Positions 11,201 to 21,500 of a stretch of DNA of 64,000 bases are shown here, piece by piece; position 1 is the first letter of the stretch, and every line of letters begins with the position of its first letter. The notes beneath the pieces were generated by a model that had not been told where the DNA came from, ran no database searches, and worked only from the letters and a program-made list of their open reading frames with translations. The stretch is from contig VLTN01000001.1 of assembly GCA_008330645.1 (NCBI GenBank), positions 868,001 through 932,000 on the forward strand, given 5' to 3'. A program made the translations under genes and the position numbers. This DNA comes from Cafeteria roenbergensis (taxonomy: Eukaryota > Sar > Bigyra > Bicosoecida > Cafeteriaceae).

Positions 11201-14200
11201 CCTCCTCGACCTCTGCCGGCTGGTGTGGAAGCTCCGGCGAGCCCTGCTCGACGGGCTCTGGGACCACGTGGAGGCGGTGCTGGAGGACCCCGCGACCGTC
11301 GGCGTGCTGGGCGGTCCGTCTCGACCGCTGCCGGCGGAGTGTGAGGTGCCGCCCCACTCTGCCGCGGAGATTGCGCTCCTGCGGGGCGAGGCCGAAAACA
11401 AGCGCGCCGTCCGGGCGCTCGTCTCGGCGATTGCCGAGGGCCGGCCCACGGGGGACACCGGCCACCTCGCCATCGGCCTGGTGGACGTCCGTCCGCTGGA
11501 GGACGCCATCGAGCTCGCGCTGCGGCTCGGGGCCCCAACGGCGCACGCTCGCTGCCTTGTGGCCACCTGCTTGCACGTGCGGTCGTGGCGCCTCGCGCTC
11601 ATGGCCGGCCAGTGGAACCGCCTGGGGTCGCTTCTGGAGTATGCCGAGGAGGTGCGGAGGCGGTGGGGCCCGGGGCCGCTTCCCCGTGCGCAGGAGCTCG
11701 CGGAGGCGTCCTTCGCGGCAAGCACTCGCACAGCCGCTTCCCAGGACGGGAGAGCCGCGGGCCAGCTGGGCTCGCCGGCGGCTCCCTCTGCAGTCGCCGC
11801 AGCTGGCTCTGCCGCGGCCCCTGCCGCAGCAGGCTCTGCCGAGCCAGGGCCAGCCGCAGAGGGCGCTGGCGCAGCTAGCGGCCCCGGGCCCCTCGCCGGC
11901 CCGCGCGAGGCGGCGCTGCGGGCCGAGGCAGCGCGGGCCATCGGCGCCATTGGCAACGACGCCGACCTCGACGCGGTGCTCGAGGAGGAGGAGGACGAGG
12001 AAGAGGAGGAGGAGGACGCGGAGCATGCAGCCCGGGCTGCAGCTGCTGGCGACGAGGGCGCTGCGGAAGGGCTCGCCCAGCCGACGGAGCACGCCGAGCA
12101 GCAGGCGCACGCGCAGGCGCAGCTGCCTCTGCCTGGGGAATCCGGTTCCTGGCGCTTCGTGCCAGAGCTGCTGGAGGAGCTGTCCGATGCCGCGGCCATC
12201 TCCCCTACGCGGCGGCCGCCGGTGCCCCTGCCGTCGCCTGGCTTCAGCCCGCCGACCTTTGCGCTCGCAGTCGAGGGTGTGGCGCGGGAGGCCCTTCCCG
12301 AGATGCGCGTCTGCCGGGCGGAGCTGAACAACCGCAACGCCATCGTAGCTCTTACCCGCGCCGTGTCCCAGGGCGCCGCCACTGGCCAGACGGGGCACCT
12401 CGACGTGTCGTGCGTGGACGTGGAGGTGATCGATGCCGCCCTCGACCGCGCCGCCGCCCTCGGGCTGGAGACGGCCGAGGCCTCGCAAATGGCGGAGACC
12501 GCCCGCGTGGTCCGGTCCGTTCGCGCTGCCCTAAAGTCAAAGGACTGGTCGGCGCTGGAGTCGGCTCTGGTCGCAGCGCAGGGGCGGGTCATCGCGGACA
12601 TTGTGGCGGACGAGATCCGCGTCGCGCAGGACGAGCTGGACAACCGCGCAGTGCTGCTTGAGCTCCAGGACGCCCTCGGGCGCGGAAGGGCGCAGGGAGA
12701 GACCGGCCGGCTCTACACTGGCTCCATCGAGCTGCGCCCGCTCGAGGAGGCAATCGACCTTGCAACGCGCCTCGGGTGCCGCACGCCCGAGGCCAGGCAC
12801 ATGCTCTTCTCGGCGAAGGTCTGCCTTCGCCTGCGGCACGCGCTGCTCTCGGGCGACTTCAAGGAGGCCCAGCTGACGCTGGAGGCCATCCGCGGCAAGC
12901 CCCTCGCGACCGTGGCCCTGTCCGAGGTGCGCACCGTCCAGGACGAGGTGGACAACTGGGCGGTCGTGTCCTCGCTGGCGTCCGCGCTCGCGAGCGGCCG
13001 CGCCGGTGGGGCCGTCGGGTCTCTCGACCTTTCCGTGGTCGACACGGAGCAGCTGCGCGCTGCGCTTGCTCGCGCCGACGAGCTGGGCGTCAAGACCCGC
13101 GAGGCCCAGTCCCTCGTTGTCGGGGGTCGGTTCGTGCTGGACATGCGGCTTGCGCTGCAGGAGGGCGACTGGGCCAAGCTCGACCGGGTTGTGCGCGCCG
13201 CGGCAGAGGCAACGCCGCTTGCGGAGCAGGCCGCCGCGGAGCTTGCGGCCGCCTCTGACGAGCTGGACAACCGCCGCGTCATCGAGGCGCTGTCAGGTGC
13301 GCTGCAGGACTCGGACGGCGCCGCCTCCGGCGCCCCTGGCGCGATGGAGCTGGGCACGGTCGACACGTCCCGCCTAGACCGCGCCATCGCCACGGCCGTC
13401 GACCTCGGCTGCAAGACCAGCCGCGCGTCGGACCTGCTCGCGGCCTGCAAGCTCATCCGCCGCCTGCGGTCCACGCTGCTGGCGCGCAACTGGGACTGGG
13501 TGGCCTCTGTGCTCGAGGACGCTCGCTCCTCTCGCGGCCTCTTCGACGAGGGAAGCCTTCGCGAGCTGCAGCTCGCACAGGACGAGCTGGACAACCGTCT
13601 CGTCCTGGCGCGCCTCGCCTCCGCCCTGCGCACTGGCGGCGCCGCCGTGTCCTCCTCCCCTGCCCGGGCCGGCGGCCATCGCAGGCCCGGGGCGAGTTCG
13701 CCCCCGTCTCGCTCTCCAGGCTCCGCGAGCGCCGGCTCCTCGTCGCCGCCCAAGGGCGGGGACGCTGGTGCCTCGCAGGGCTCGCTGCTCGACTTGGACG
13801 GCGTGGACACCGCGCCGCTCGATGACGCCATCGACTTTGCGGAGTCGCTCGGGTGCCGCACCATCGAGGCCAGCCAGATGCTCGCGACTGCTCGCCTGGT
13901 GCGCCGCCTCAGGCAGGCGCTGCTGGCTGGCGCGCTGGACTCGTGCCGCGACCTGCTCGACGGCGTGCGGGGCAGGGTGTTGGCTGCGGTGGCCGCGGAG
14001 GAGGTTCAGGCCATCAAGCACGAGGTCGACGACTGGACCGTGGTGTCGGAGCTCACTGCCGCCCTGCAGACCGGAGCAGCGACGGCTGGAGCTGCCGTTG
14101 GCGACGTGGACGTGTCCAAGGTTTCGGCGGAAGCGCTGGACGAGGCCATCCCGCTGGCGATGCGCCTCGGCTGCCACACGCCCGAGGCTCGCCGCTGCCT

Positions 14201-16556
14201 CGAGACAGCGCTCATCGTGCGCCGGGCTCGCCAAGCCATGCTGGACTCGGACTGGCCGCTGCTGCGGGAGACGCTGGTGGAAGCCGACGCCATCTCGCCC
14301 ACTCCCTGCTCGCGGCCCGAGCTGCGGGTGCTGCGCGACGAACTTGACTTGCGCGATATTCTGGAGGAGCTTGCCAGCGCTGCCGACAGCCTGGACGAGG
14401 CAGCGCTGGGAAGCGCTCTGTCCCGCGCGGCTCGCCTTGGCCTCGCCACGCACCCTCGTGCCGAGATCCGCAACCCCGTCGGGGACGCCCAGGGCGCACT
14501 GACGCGGCTGCAGCGATGCAAGGCGTCGCTCACGGCAGCCCGGCGCGCCATGTCGGCTGCGCAGCTCGTCGACGCGCTGGCCATGGCGGCCACGGTGGGC
14601 TACGCGGGACCGCTCGTGCGCCACGCGCAGGAGGCCCTGGAGGCGGTGCGGGCCGCCACGGAGCGGGCCACCAAGGCCCTCAAGGACGTCGATACGGCCG
14701 CGATGGAGGCAGCGTTGGCCGAGTGCGAGAGCCTCGGCGTGGCGCTGCCGCTGTTGACGGAGATGCGCCACCTGCTGGCGCTGCCCCGGCACGAGTACCT
14801 CCACCGCCAGCTTGCCGCGGCCGTGCGCCAGGGCGACGAGGACCGCGTCGCGGAGCTGACGATGGAGATCAAGCGGGCCTATTTCCTCGGCCCCGACGAG
14901 GAAGCAGGCGCCGATGTCGCCGCCAACGGCGCCGATGCTGCTGCTGCCGGCGCTGCTGGCGGGCCCAAGCCTCTGCCGTCGCGCCTCGAACGCTTCGCCC
15001 TCCACCGCTGCCCGCTGCTCAAGCCCCCGCACTTGTACGCCAGCTACCCGCTGTCGGCGCCCCGGCTGGAGCAGCGCATGACCTCGTGGCAGCCGGGGCC
15101 GGCGTCGACGTCCCTGTGCCGGATCAACGACGCGTCGGAGCGCCGGTCGGCCGTGCGCGCCTTCCGCTGCGTCCAGACCTTCATGGGCGATCGCCCTGGT
15201 GCCAAGCCAATCGAGGCGGGCATCGACGCCGTCGAGCGCGCAGTCGCGTCCGCGCGCGGCCGCGACGCCGGCACGACTGCCGGCCAGCTGGCGGACGAAG
15301 TGGCCCTCCAGGTCATGAAGCAGCTCTCGCGGAACCCCCACCCGGAGTCCCGCACCCGGGGGTGGGTGCTTCTGGGCGTGCTGCTCGGCGCGGCGCCCCC
15401 ATCGGAGGAGCTGGAGCACTTCGTGGAGGCGTTCCTTCGCCGCGCGGAGCTGCTAGGCAAGGCAAAGACCCCCTCGCGAACAGAGGTCGACGCCGCGGCT
15501 GGCGCGCTGGCCGCCGCCGGCCAGGGCGACGGCCCGATGCCCGAGTCGGGGCTGGCCCACCGCTGCCTGCGGGCGATGCACGTGGCACTGTTCCGGGGCC
15601 CCGCTGAGGCGGCGCCCGCCCCCTCCGTGGTGGCTGCGGCTCTGGAGGCGGCCGGCGCTCCCGCCACACCCTCCATGGCGACCAAGGACGCCGTCCGTGT
15701 CGGCCTCATCCCTGCCGCCATCGGCAAGGCAGACAGCAGCGAGCCCGTTCCCGCCACGTGGGAGGCGCTGGAGGCGCTGAGGGCCGGCCGGTTCGTGGAC
15801 CCCTCCGCGCGCACCATCTCTGCTGGGGACTCCCCCGCCTCGGCGTCCAAGAGGCTGTCTCCCCTGCCGCCCTCGGCAGCGGCTCGCTCGCCAAGCCCCG
15901 CATCCCCGCCTCAGGCGCCCGCCGCGGAGCAGGCCCGGCGCCCTGCTGGTAGCCCTGGCGCGGCAGCGTCTCCGGGGCCCGGCGACGCGCCGGCGCCCGA
16001 GGTCAGCCGGAGCGCCTCTCCGGCTCAGCCTTCTCCAGGACCGCCTCCGTCGCTGCCTGCAGCGTCTGGCGTCGGCACAAGCGACTCCGAGCTCATTCAC
16101 CGCATCGCGGCAGCTGCCGCGGCCGAAGCTGCCGCATCCCGGCCGAGCCCCCCGCCGGCACGGCCCTCGGCCGTGCCAGCGCCCCGTCAGGAAGGCGGGC
16201 CGCGAGCTGCACCGCTGGCCCCGTCGACGCCAAGCGCTGCCGCGGCCAAGCAGCAGCAGGCCAACAACGGCGCGGCTGCCTCGAACGGCCGGGCCGTTCA
16301 AGCCCCCCCGGCGCTCGCACTGCTCTCACCGGCACCAGCCGAGGGCACGGCGTCGATGGGCATGGTCAGCTTCGGCGATGTTTCGGAGGCCTTTGCCGCC
16401 AAGCGCCGTAAGCGGCGCCAGCTGGACTCCGTGACTGAGGCAGTGTTGGCCAACAGGGCGCACCCAGGGGCTCCCGCCGTCTCTGGCTCGGGAAACAAGG
16501 ATCCCATCGTTTCCCACATGTCCAGCATGGCGCGTCGCCTTCGGGGCGTGCAGTGA
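5298..16556 (+). CDS. Giant MyTH4 myosin with a repetitive tail (two exons)
   Basis: Actin-based motor. Exons 5298-5874 and 6145-16556 (intron 270 bp, GTGAGC...GCAG) join in frame to 3,662 aa. Start: ATG at 5298; the ATG at 5352, 18 codons later, has a better Kozak context and is an equal candidate. Visible in order: basic N-terminus; SH3-like subdomain (residues ~100-150); motor with P-loop GESGAGKT (~254), switch I NNNSSRFGKW (~305), switch II DIFGFEIFEHNSFEQL (~546) and HYVRCVKSN (~762); one degenerate IQ motif (VCRVYRGHAGR, ~898, Cys in place of Gln); a charged helical stretch; about 13 copies of a ~95-residue module (~1195-3015) split by low-complexity linkers and a Glu-rich block (~2140); a MyTH4 domain (~3190-3310, with NPHPESRTRGW); and a Pro/Ala/Ser-rich C-terminus. 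MyTH4 domains usually bind microtubules or partners next to a FERM domain, but no FERM is seen. The myosin class cannot be assigned by eye. Confidence 0.95.
9150..14610 (+). repeat. About 13 diverged repeats of a ~95-residue myosin tail module
   Basis: Each copy starts near a D-E-L-D-N-R-like block, continues with L..AL..G...G..G.LD...VD...L..AI..A..LG..T.EA, and ends with a V..LR.AL...DW..L...L helix. Recognisable heads include QDELDNRAVLLELQDAL, QDEVDNWAVVSSLASAL, SDELDNRRVIEALSGAL, QDELDNRLVLARLASAL and KHEVDDWTVVSELTAAL. Copies in the middle and end of the array are the most alike; the first two and the last are degenerate. Linkers of variable length interrupt the array. The pattern predicts a helical solenoid or spectrin-like rod; this is inference from hydrophobic periodicity. 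Confidence 0.8.
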
Positions 16557-16809
16557 GAGCGGCCATGTTTCCTTGGGGCGACGGGCTTGCTTGGGGCGCG
16601 CTTGCACTTCCTGCTGCCACCTTTCGCCTCCCGCTCGCCGCCCTTGTGTGTATGTGCGTTCTCGTGTGCACCTCTCTCGCTCTTCTGTGGCATCCCAGCG
16701 TGTGCTTTTCTGGTCCATAAGCGGGCCTTTCTTTTTGCACACACACTCCAACCTTTGTGTTGGGGGGGCTCTGCTTGCCTCGGCTTTCGTGAATGCCTGG
16801 CTCGACGCA

Positions 16810-18252
16810 ATGCACTCACAACTGGGAGCGGCGGCCGCCCGCCTCTTCCCCACACACCGCTGTATGCGCGCGACCTCCGTGGCTCCGCTTTCGCGGGTGT
16901 GGCGGGCGGTGGCGTGCGCCCCAGCCGGCGCGAGGCTGAATCGCTGCCTGGCCACGGACGCCTTCCGACCGCGACCGCCCCGGGCGGCCCCGACCGAACG
17001 CTGCGGGGACGAGAGCGGCCCAGCTCCCAGCCCGCAAGCTGTTGCGAAAGAGCCCACCTGGCGCGTGGCCAAGTTTGTTGCTCGGTACTCCTCGTACTCG
17101 AGGCGCCAGGTTGAGGCAATGATTGCGAAGGGGGAGGTGTTCATCGGGGATCGGCAGGTGCTTTCACCTGCCCTCAAGGTGGACCCGGACACAGCTGTTG
17201 TCAAGGTCGGCAAGCACACCGTGCGTGGCGACGGCGAGGGACACGCCGGGGCGGTGGCCTCGAAGTTGCCGCGGCTTGTGCTCGTGCACAAGTTGCCCGG
17301 AGAGCTGGTGACCCGCTCCGACCCCGAGGGCCGCCCCACGCTGTTTGGACGGCTTAGCGCGATGTCGCTAGGCTCCGGGCTCAAGGCAGTGGGGCGTTTG
17401 GACATGCAGTCGGAGGGGCTGTTGCTGCTGACGGACGACGGCGGCTTTTCTCGCTTTCTGGAGCACCCGGCAAGCAGGATCAAGCGAGTGTACCGGGTGC
17501 GGGTTTTCGGCGAGGTGTCAGAGTGGAAGCTGCGCCAACTGAGGCGCGGGGTGACTGTTGGGAAGGAGACGTTCCGACCCATGGGCGTTGTGGTCGAGGG
17601 AGGGCAGTCGCGCGGCGCCGCAGCAGGCGCCCGAGGGCGCGGAAACGGCGGCGCCGCGCGGAACGGCAAGAGTAGCGGCGGGCTGCTGGCCCCGAGGGGC
17701 AACGTTTGGCTGCGAGTTACGCTCTCTGAGGGTCGAAACCGCGAGATCCGCAGGGCGCTCGCCTCCGTCCAGCTCCGAGTGGGCCGGCTTGTGCGCACTG
17801 GCTTCGGCCCGTACAAGCTGGACGGCATCCACCGTGGCTCTGCCGTGGAGGTGCGCACTCCCGAGAGGATTTGGCAACGCGCCAGGCTTTGGCTGCAGGG
17901 CAAGGGCAAGCCTAGCAGGGCTGCAGAGTCAAGCAACTCCGGGAGGGAAAGGCCTGCGGCGGCAGGCTTGGGCGGTTTGGCTGCCCGCACGCTGCCCCGC
18001 GCGACCGCTGAGGCTCTGAGCGACTCGGAGTGGGAGCTGGGCGACGGCGAAACGGCCCTGTCAGGCTCGGAGGGGTGGTCTGGACGCGAGTCGGACCTGG
18101 GCGGCGAAGAGGGCGAGGAGCAGCACGAAGACGACGAGGCCGGTGAAGAGGAGTGGGCCAGCATCGCACGCGAGACCCTAGCCGAGCTGCAAGCCGAGCT
18201 TGCAGAGCGGGCAGGCGGCGGGGGTCGCGAAGACTCTTCGGGGCGAGCGTAG
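16810..18252 (+). CDS. RsuA/RluB-family RNA pseudouridine synthase, probably organellar
   Basis: Isomerises uridine to pseudouridine in RNA, most likely organellar rRNA. Single exon, 480 aa from the ATG at 16810; the frame is open further upstream but without another ATG. Residues 1-60 are rich in Arg, Ala and Ser with almost no acidic residues, as in a mitochondrial presequence. An S4-like RNA-binding domain follows (about 84-130, VARYSSYSRRQVEAMIAKG). The catalytic domain carries the family motif GRLDMQSEGLLLLTDDG with the catalytic Asp at about 198, then RVYRVRV, and LSEGRNREIRRAL near 315. A Gly/Ala/Arg-rich insert of about 35 residues lies just before the last motif, and the final ~100 residues are an acidic, probably disordered tail. 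The family is secure; the target site and compartment are inferred. Confidence 0.9.
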   Translation: MHSQLGAAAARLFPTHRCMRATSVAPLSRVWRAVACAPAGARLNRCLATDAFRPRPPRAAPTERCGDESGPAPSPQAVAKEPTWRVAKFVARYSSYSRRQVEAMIAKGEVFIGDRQVLSPALKVDPDTAVVKVGKHTVRGDGEGHAGAVASKLPRLVLVHKLPGELVTRSDPEGRPTLFGRLSAMSLGSGLKAVGRLDMQSEGLLLLTDDGGFSRFLEHPASRIKRVYRVRVFGEVSEWKLRQLRRGVTVGKETFRPMGVVVEGGQSRGAAAGARGRGNGGAARNGKSSGGLLAPRGNVWLRVTLSEGRNREIRRALASVQLRVGRLVRTGFGPYKLDGIHRGSAVEVRTPERIWQRARLWLQGKGKPSRAAESSNSGRERPAAAGLGGLAARTLPRATAEALSDSEWELGDGETALSGSEGWSGRESDLGGEEGEEQHEDDEAGEEEWASIARETLAELQAELAERAGGGGREDSSGRA

Positions 18253-18594
18253 TTTTGCGTTGGGGGGCTGAGGCGGCGTGTCGCGTCGTGCAGCAGAGAG
18301 CAATGCCGTGTCGTTCGCCCAAGCCCGTGCCGCTCTGCCACGAACCGCGAACCGCGTGCAATCAGGACCACTCCCCACCCCCCTTCACCACCACGCCGCT
18401 TGCAGCACAGCCCCCAGCGCCCTTCGCTCACGCGCGTACCGGGGCGCCCGCTCGCCCCCTCCCCCTCCCTGCGGCCCTGGGAGGGCAGTTGCCGCGTCCC
18501 TGGGGGGCGGAATACGCGTCGAGCAATTAAGACTCGGCGCAAGCAACTCCACTGACGTGACCGCAACGCCGCCCCTCCGCGCGCGCACGGGGCG
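18253..18594. other. Intergenic, 342 bp
   Basis: Lies between two plus-strand genes. It is C-rich on the plus strand (18365-18500) with one AT-rich island (GAGCAATTAAGACT at about 18520-18533), which is 60-75 bp before the next ATG and could belong to its promoter. Nothing else is recognisable. Confidence 0.5.
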
Positions 18595-21500
18595 ATGCGG
18601 ATGGGCCCTATCGCCGCCGCTGTCCTCTGGGCTGTCGCCGGCACGGCGACAGCCGCCTCGCTCCAAGGCGAGGGCCGGTCGGCGGCTGCTGACTTCAGCC
18701 GGTTCTCGAGGGCCACTGTGGCTTGGTCAAGCGGGGATGCGCTCCGTAGCGCGGCCAGCTCGTCTGGTGCCGCCCCGCCGTGGGCTGAGGAGCTGGTCGG
18801 GAACACAACCTTGTGCCCGCCCGGCTCAGGGGGGCGGTCAATGTGCGCCCTCGAGTACGTCTGGTCCCGGACACAACTTGCGACAGCGTTGCGCGCGGGC
18901 GCATGGTACGGCGAGTCGAGCTTGGCAGTGGGCGGGGAGCTGTTTCGCTCTCGGACGCCCCTCGGAGGCTGGGGGCCAAAGGGGCCTCAAGCGGGCGGGA
19001 CTGTGGGGGGAGAGCTCTCGTCGCTCGTCGGAGGCGCAGCCGGCCTGACAATGTCGCTTTGGTGGCGTGGCCCCAAGCTGCGGGTGGCTCCTTTCGGCAT
19101 CGTGGCAATCGGGCAGCCGTCGGACTTCTTCGCTGCTGCTGGTGTTGCGGCGGCCCCTGTGTTCTTCACCAGGGTGGGGCAGGACACTAACATGGCGTAC
19201 ACGACCGTCGGAGCGCTGGCAAACCGCTCCCGGCAGCTCGGGCCCCACGCCGCAGGCAAGGCGTTCTCGCAGTTTCAACTGGCCGGCCGCTTGCAGCAGG
19301 ATCCCAGCCAGTGGTACCTGGACAAATGGCACCACATGGTCGTGGCGGCGAATCGTCGAGACCTGGACCGGGGCAGCATGAAGGGATGGATGGACGGGCA
19401 GTCGGCGTCGTTCTGGTGCCCGCCTTTTGGCAATGGGCACTTCGCCCCGGGCTTCCTGGCCGACCCGGAGACAGAACCGTGGCTCCCCCCCAACAGGTCG
19501 CTAGGGTGCAACTGGTCGCACGCTGTAGGCTGCAACGGGCTCCCCGTGTGCCAGTCGGGGGCCAGGTTTCCCATGAACGCCAGCGACGTCGTGCTCAGCG
19601 TCGGTTCCAGCAAGTGGTTCAACCAACCAGGCACGATTGGGCACGACAGCGGAGGGCAGCTCGCCTCCCTGTCCTTGACCAGCTCGAGCACGCCCTTCAC
19701 CGTGGCCAACCGCATGGCGCTTGCCGACGCAGAGCCAGCTTTTGCTGTCGCCGCAATGCCCACCATCGGGGGCGGCACAGTGGAGTGCGAGGCCGGGACG
19801 CCGCTGTCCATGCTGGCGGGCCGAGTGGTCTGCTTTGCATCGTGCCCGAGCGCGGCGCAGGTGCCGGCGCTGCGGCTGGATGTGCTCTGCAGCGACGCGG
19901 ACCCGCTCTCCCCGTGGCTGCGCGAGCCCCGGGCGGTGCTGTGTGGCTCGCGCAGCACGTCGGGGGACGGGAGTGGCGGGGTGTGGGACAGCGGGGCGAC
20001 AGGGCTGGTGTGGTCGGGGCAGGCGTCGTCGTGGTCCTCGCCGTTGGGGTGGTCGGGCGTGCTGGGGGCGGCATCCAGAGCAGCGCAGCCGGGGTGGGAC
20101 GCGTCAGGGATGGCCGCCTGGGGAAGGGGCGCACCATGGCACCCCGGCGACCGGCGCGTGAGCGAGAAGCGCCCGCAGCACGCGGCCGAGTCGGCCTTGC
20201 AGTGTGTTGCCCCGCCGCCGCTGCTGCAGTGGTGGGCCGCGTCCGGCCGGTCCGTGGTGGTGCAGTTGTGCCTTGGGGGTCTGGCGGCGGACGCACGGTA
20301 CCGCCTGGCGGACGACCTCCTCCAGAGCGTTGACGAGCTGAGCGCGATGCTGCTACAGGCGCGGCAGGAGGCCGCTTTGCTGATGGGGCTACGCCCGAAC
20401 GCGACAGCGCGTCTTTGGCTTGAGCGCGCGGGAGCGACCTCGTCGGAGCAGGCGCTGGCGCTTCGCCGGGCGGCGCTGGGTCCGGGGTCGGCTCCTGGCA
20501 CGGCGGAGGCGCTGTGCGAGCACCCTGCCCGGTCGGCCGTGCAGGGCCTGCTGGGCAAGGGCGCGGTGCAGGACTGCGTGTGCCTGCACCTTGGCATCCG
20601 ACCGGGCCTGCCGGCTGGGGGCGGGGCCGTCCGGGAGTCCGCCGGGTACCTGGGCGCCTCCTTCGCGAGCTCGCTGCGCGACGCGCCGACGGAGAGCACG
20701 CCGCTGTCGCTGTTTGCGTCGGCCTCGCGGGCGAGCGTCGCGCTGCTCCCCGTGCAGGCGTGCGGCGGGGCCGACTCCCGCGAGCAGGGCGAGGCGCAGG
20801 CGGGCGTTGACGACAGCACGGGGCTTCTGATGCGAGCTATCACGGAGGGCCTCGGCGCCGCCACGGCGTGGGGCGGGCGGGCGGCGCTGGCGGGGAGCTT
20901 CCCGTCTCTGGCCCAGTGCGGCACGTCGCTCCCGGGCCAGCTGCTGCCGCTGGTGGTCCCGCTGGTGGCCGGTGCGGTGATTTTGGGCGTCGCTGGGTGC
21001 GTGTACTGCCGCCAGAGGGGCTCTCTGGCCGACGGTCCGTTGGAGGCGGCGGCACTCTCCACAATGCTCGCCGACGGCCACCGGCTGCTGCTCGCCTCAG
21101 GCAACGCGCCCAGCGTGGGCTCCGTATCCCGGGCGTCAGTGCTGGAGCGCCGGGCTTGGGAGAGCGCCCAAGCCTCAGCCCGTCCGTCTCGCGGCTCGGG
21201 CCCGAGGCCGTCGGCTGAGCTGTTCGCGTCCGGGTCGCTGCGGCAGGACGTGGGACTGCCGGGCAGGGTGGCAACCGGGGACGCGCAGCTCGTGTCGGGG
21301 CTGCCCCGGCCGGGCGGCAGCAGCGGCGCTCAGCGAGCGCAGTCGGCAGGCGACGGAGTGGTCGGGTCGTTCGTCAAGGCTGGCGTGCGCAGGCTCGGCG
21401 GCGACGAGGGCCGCTCGGAGAGCACAGACGACGGGGACGAGTGGGAGGCAGGGCTAGGGCTGGACGTCGCGGTGCGTGGGCTTGCTGGCGAGGCCGAGGA

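Noticed and set aside
7110-12643. Minus-strand frames of 670 and 1,041 codons across the myosin gene
   Set aside because: Antisense shadows; the myosin frame carries all motor motifs and repeats.
16326-18806. Minus-strand frame of 826 codons over the pseudouridine synthase gene
   Set aside because: Antisense shadow with Ser/Pro/Arg-biased composition and no recognised motif.
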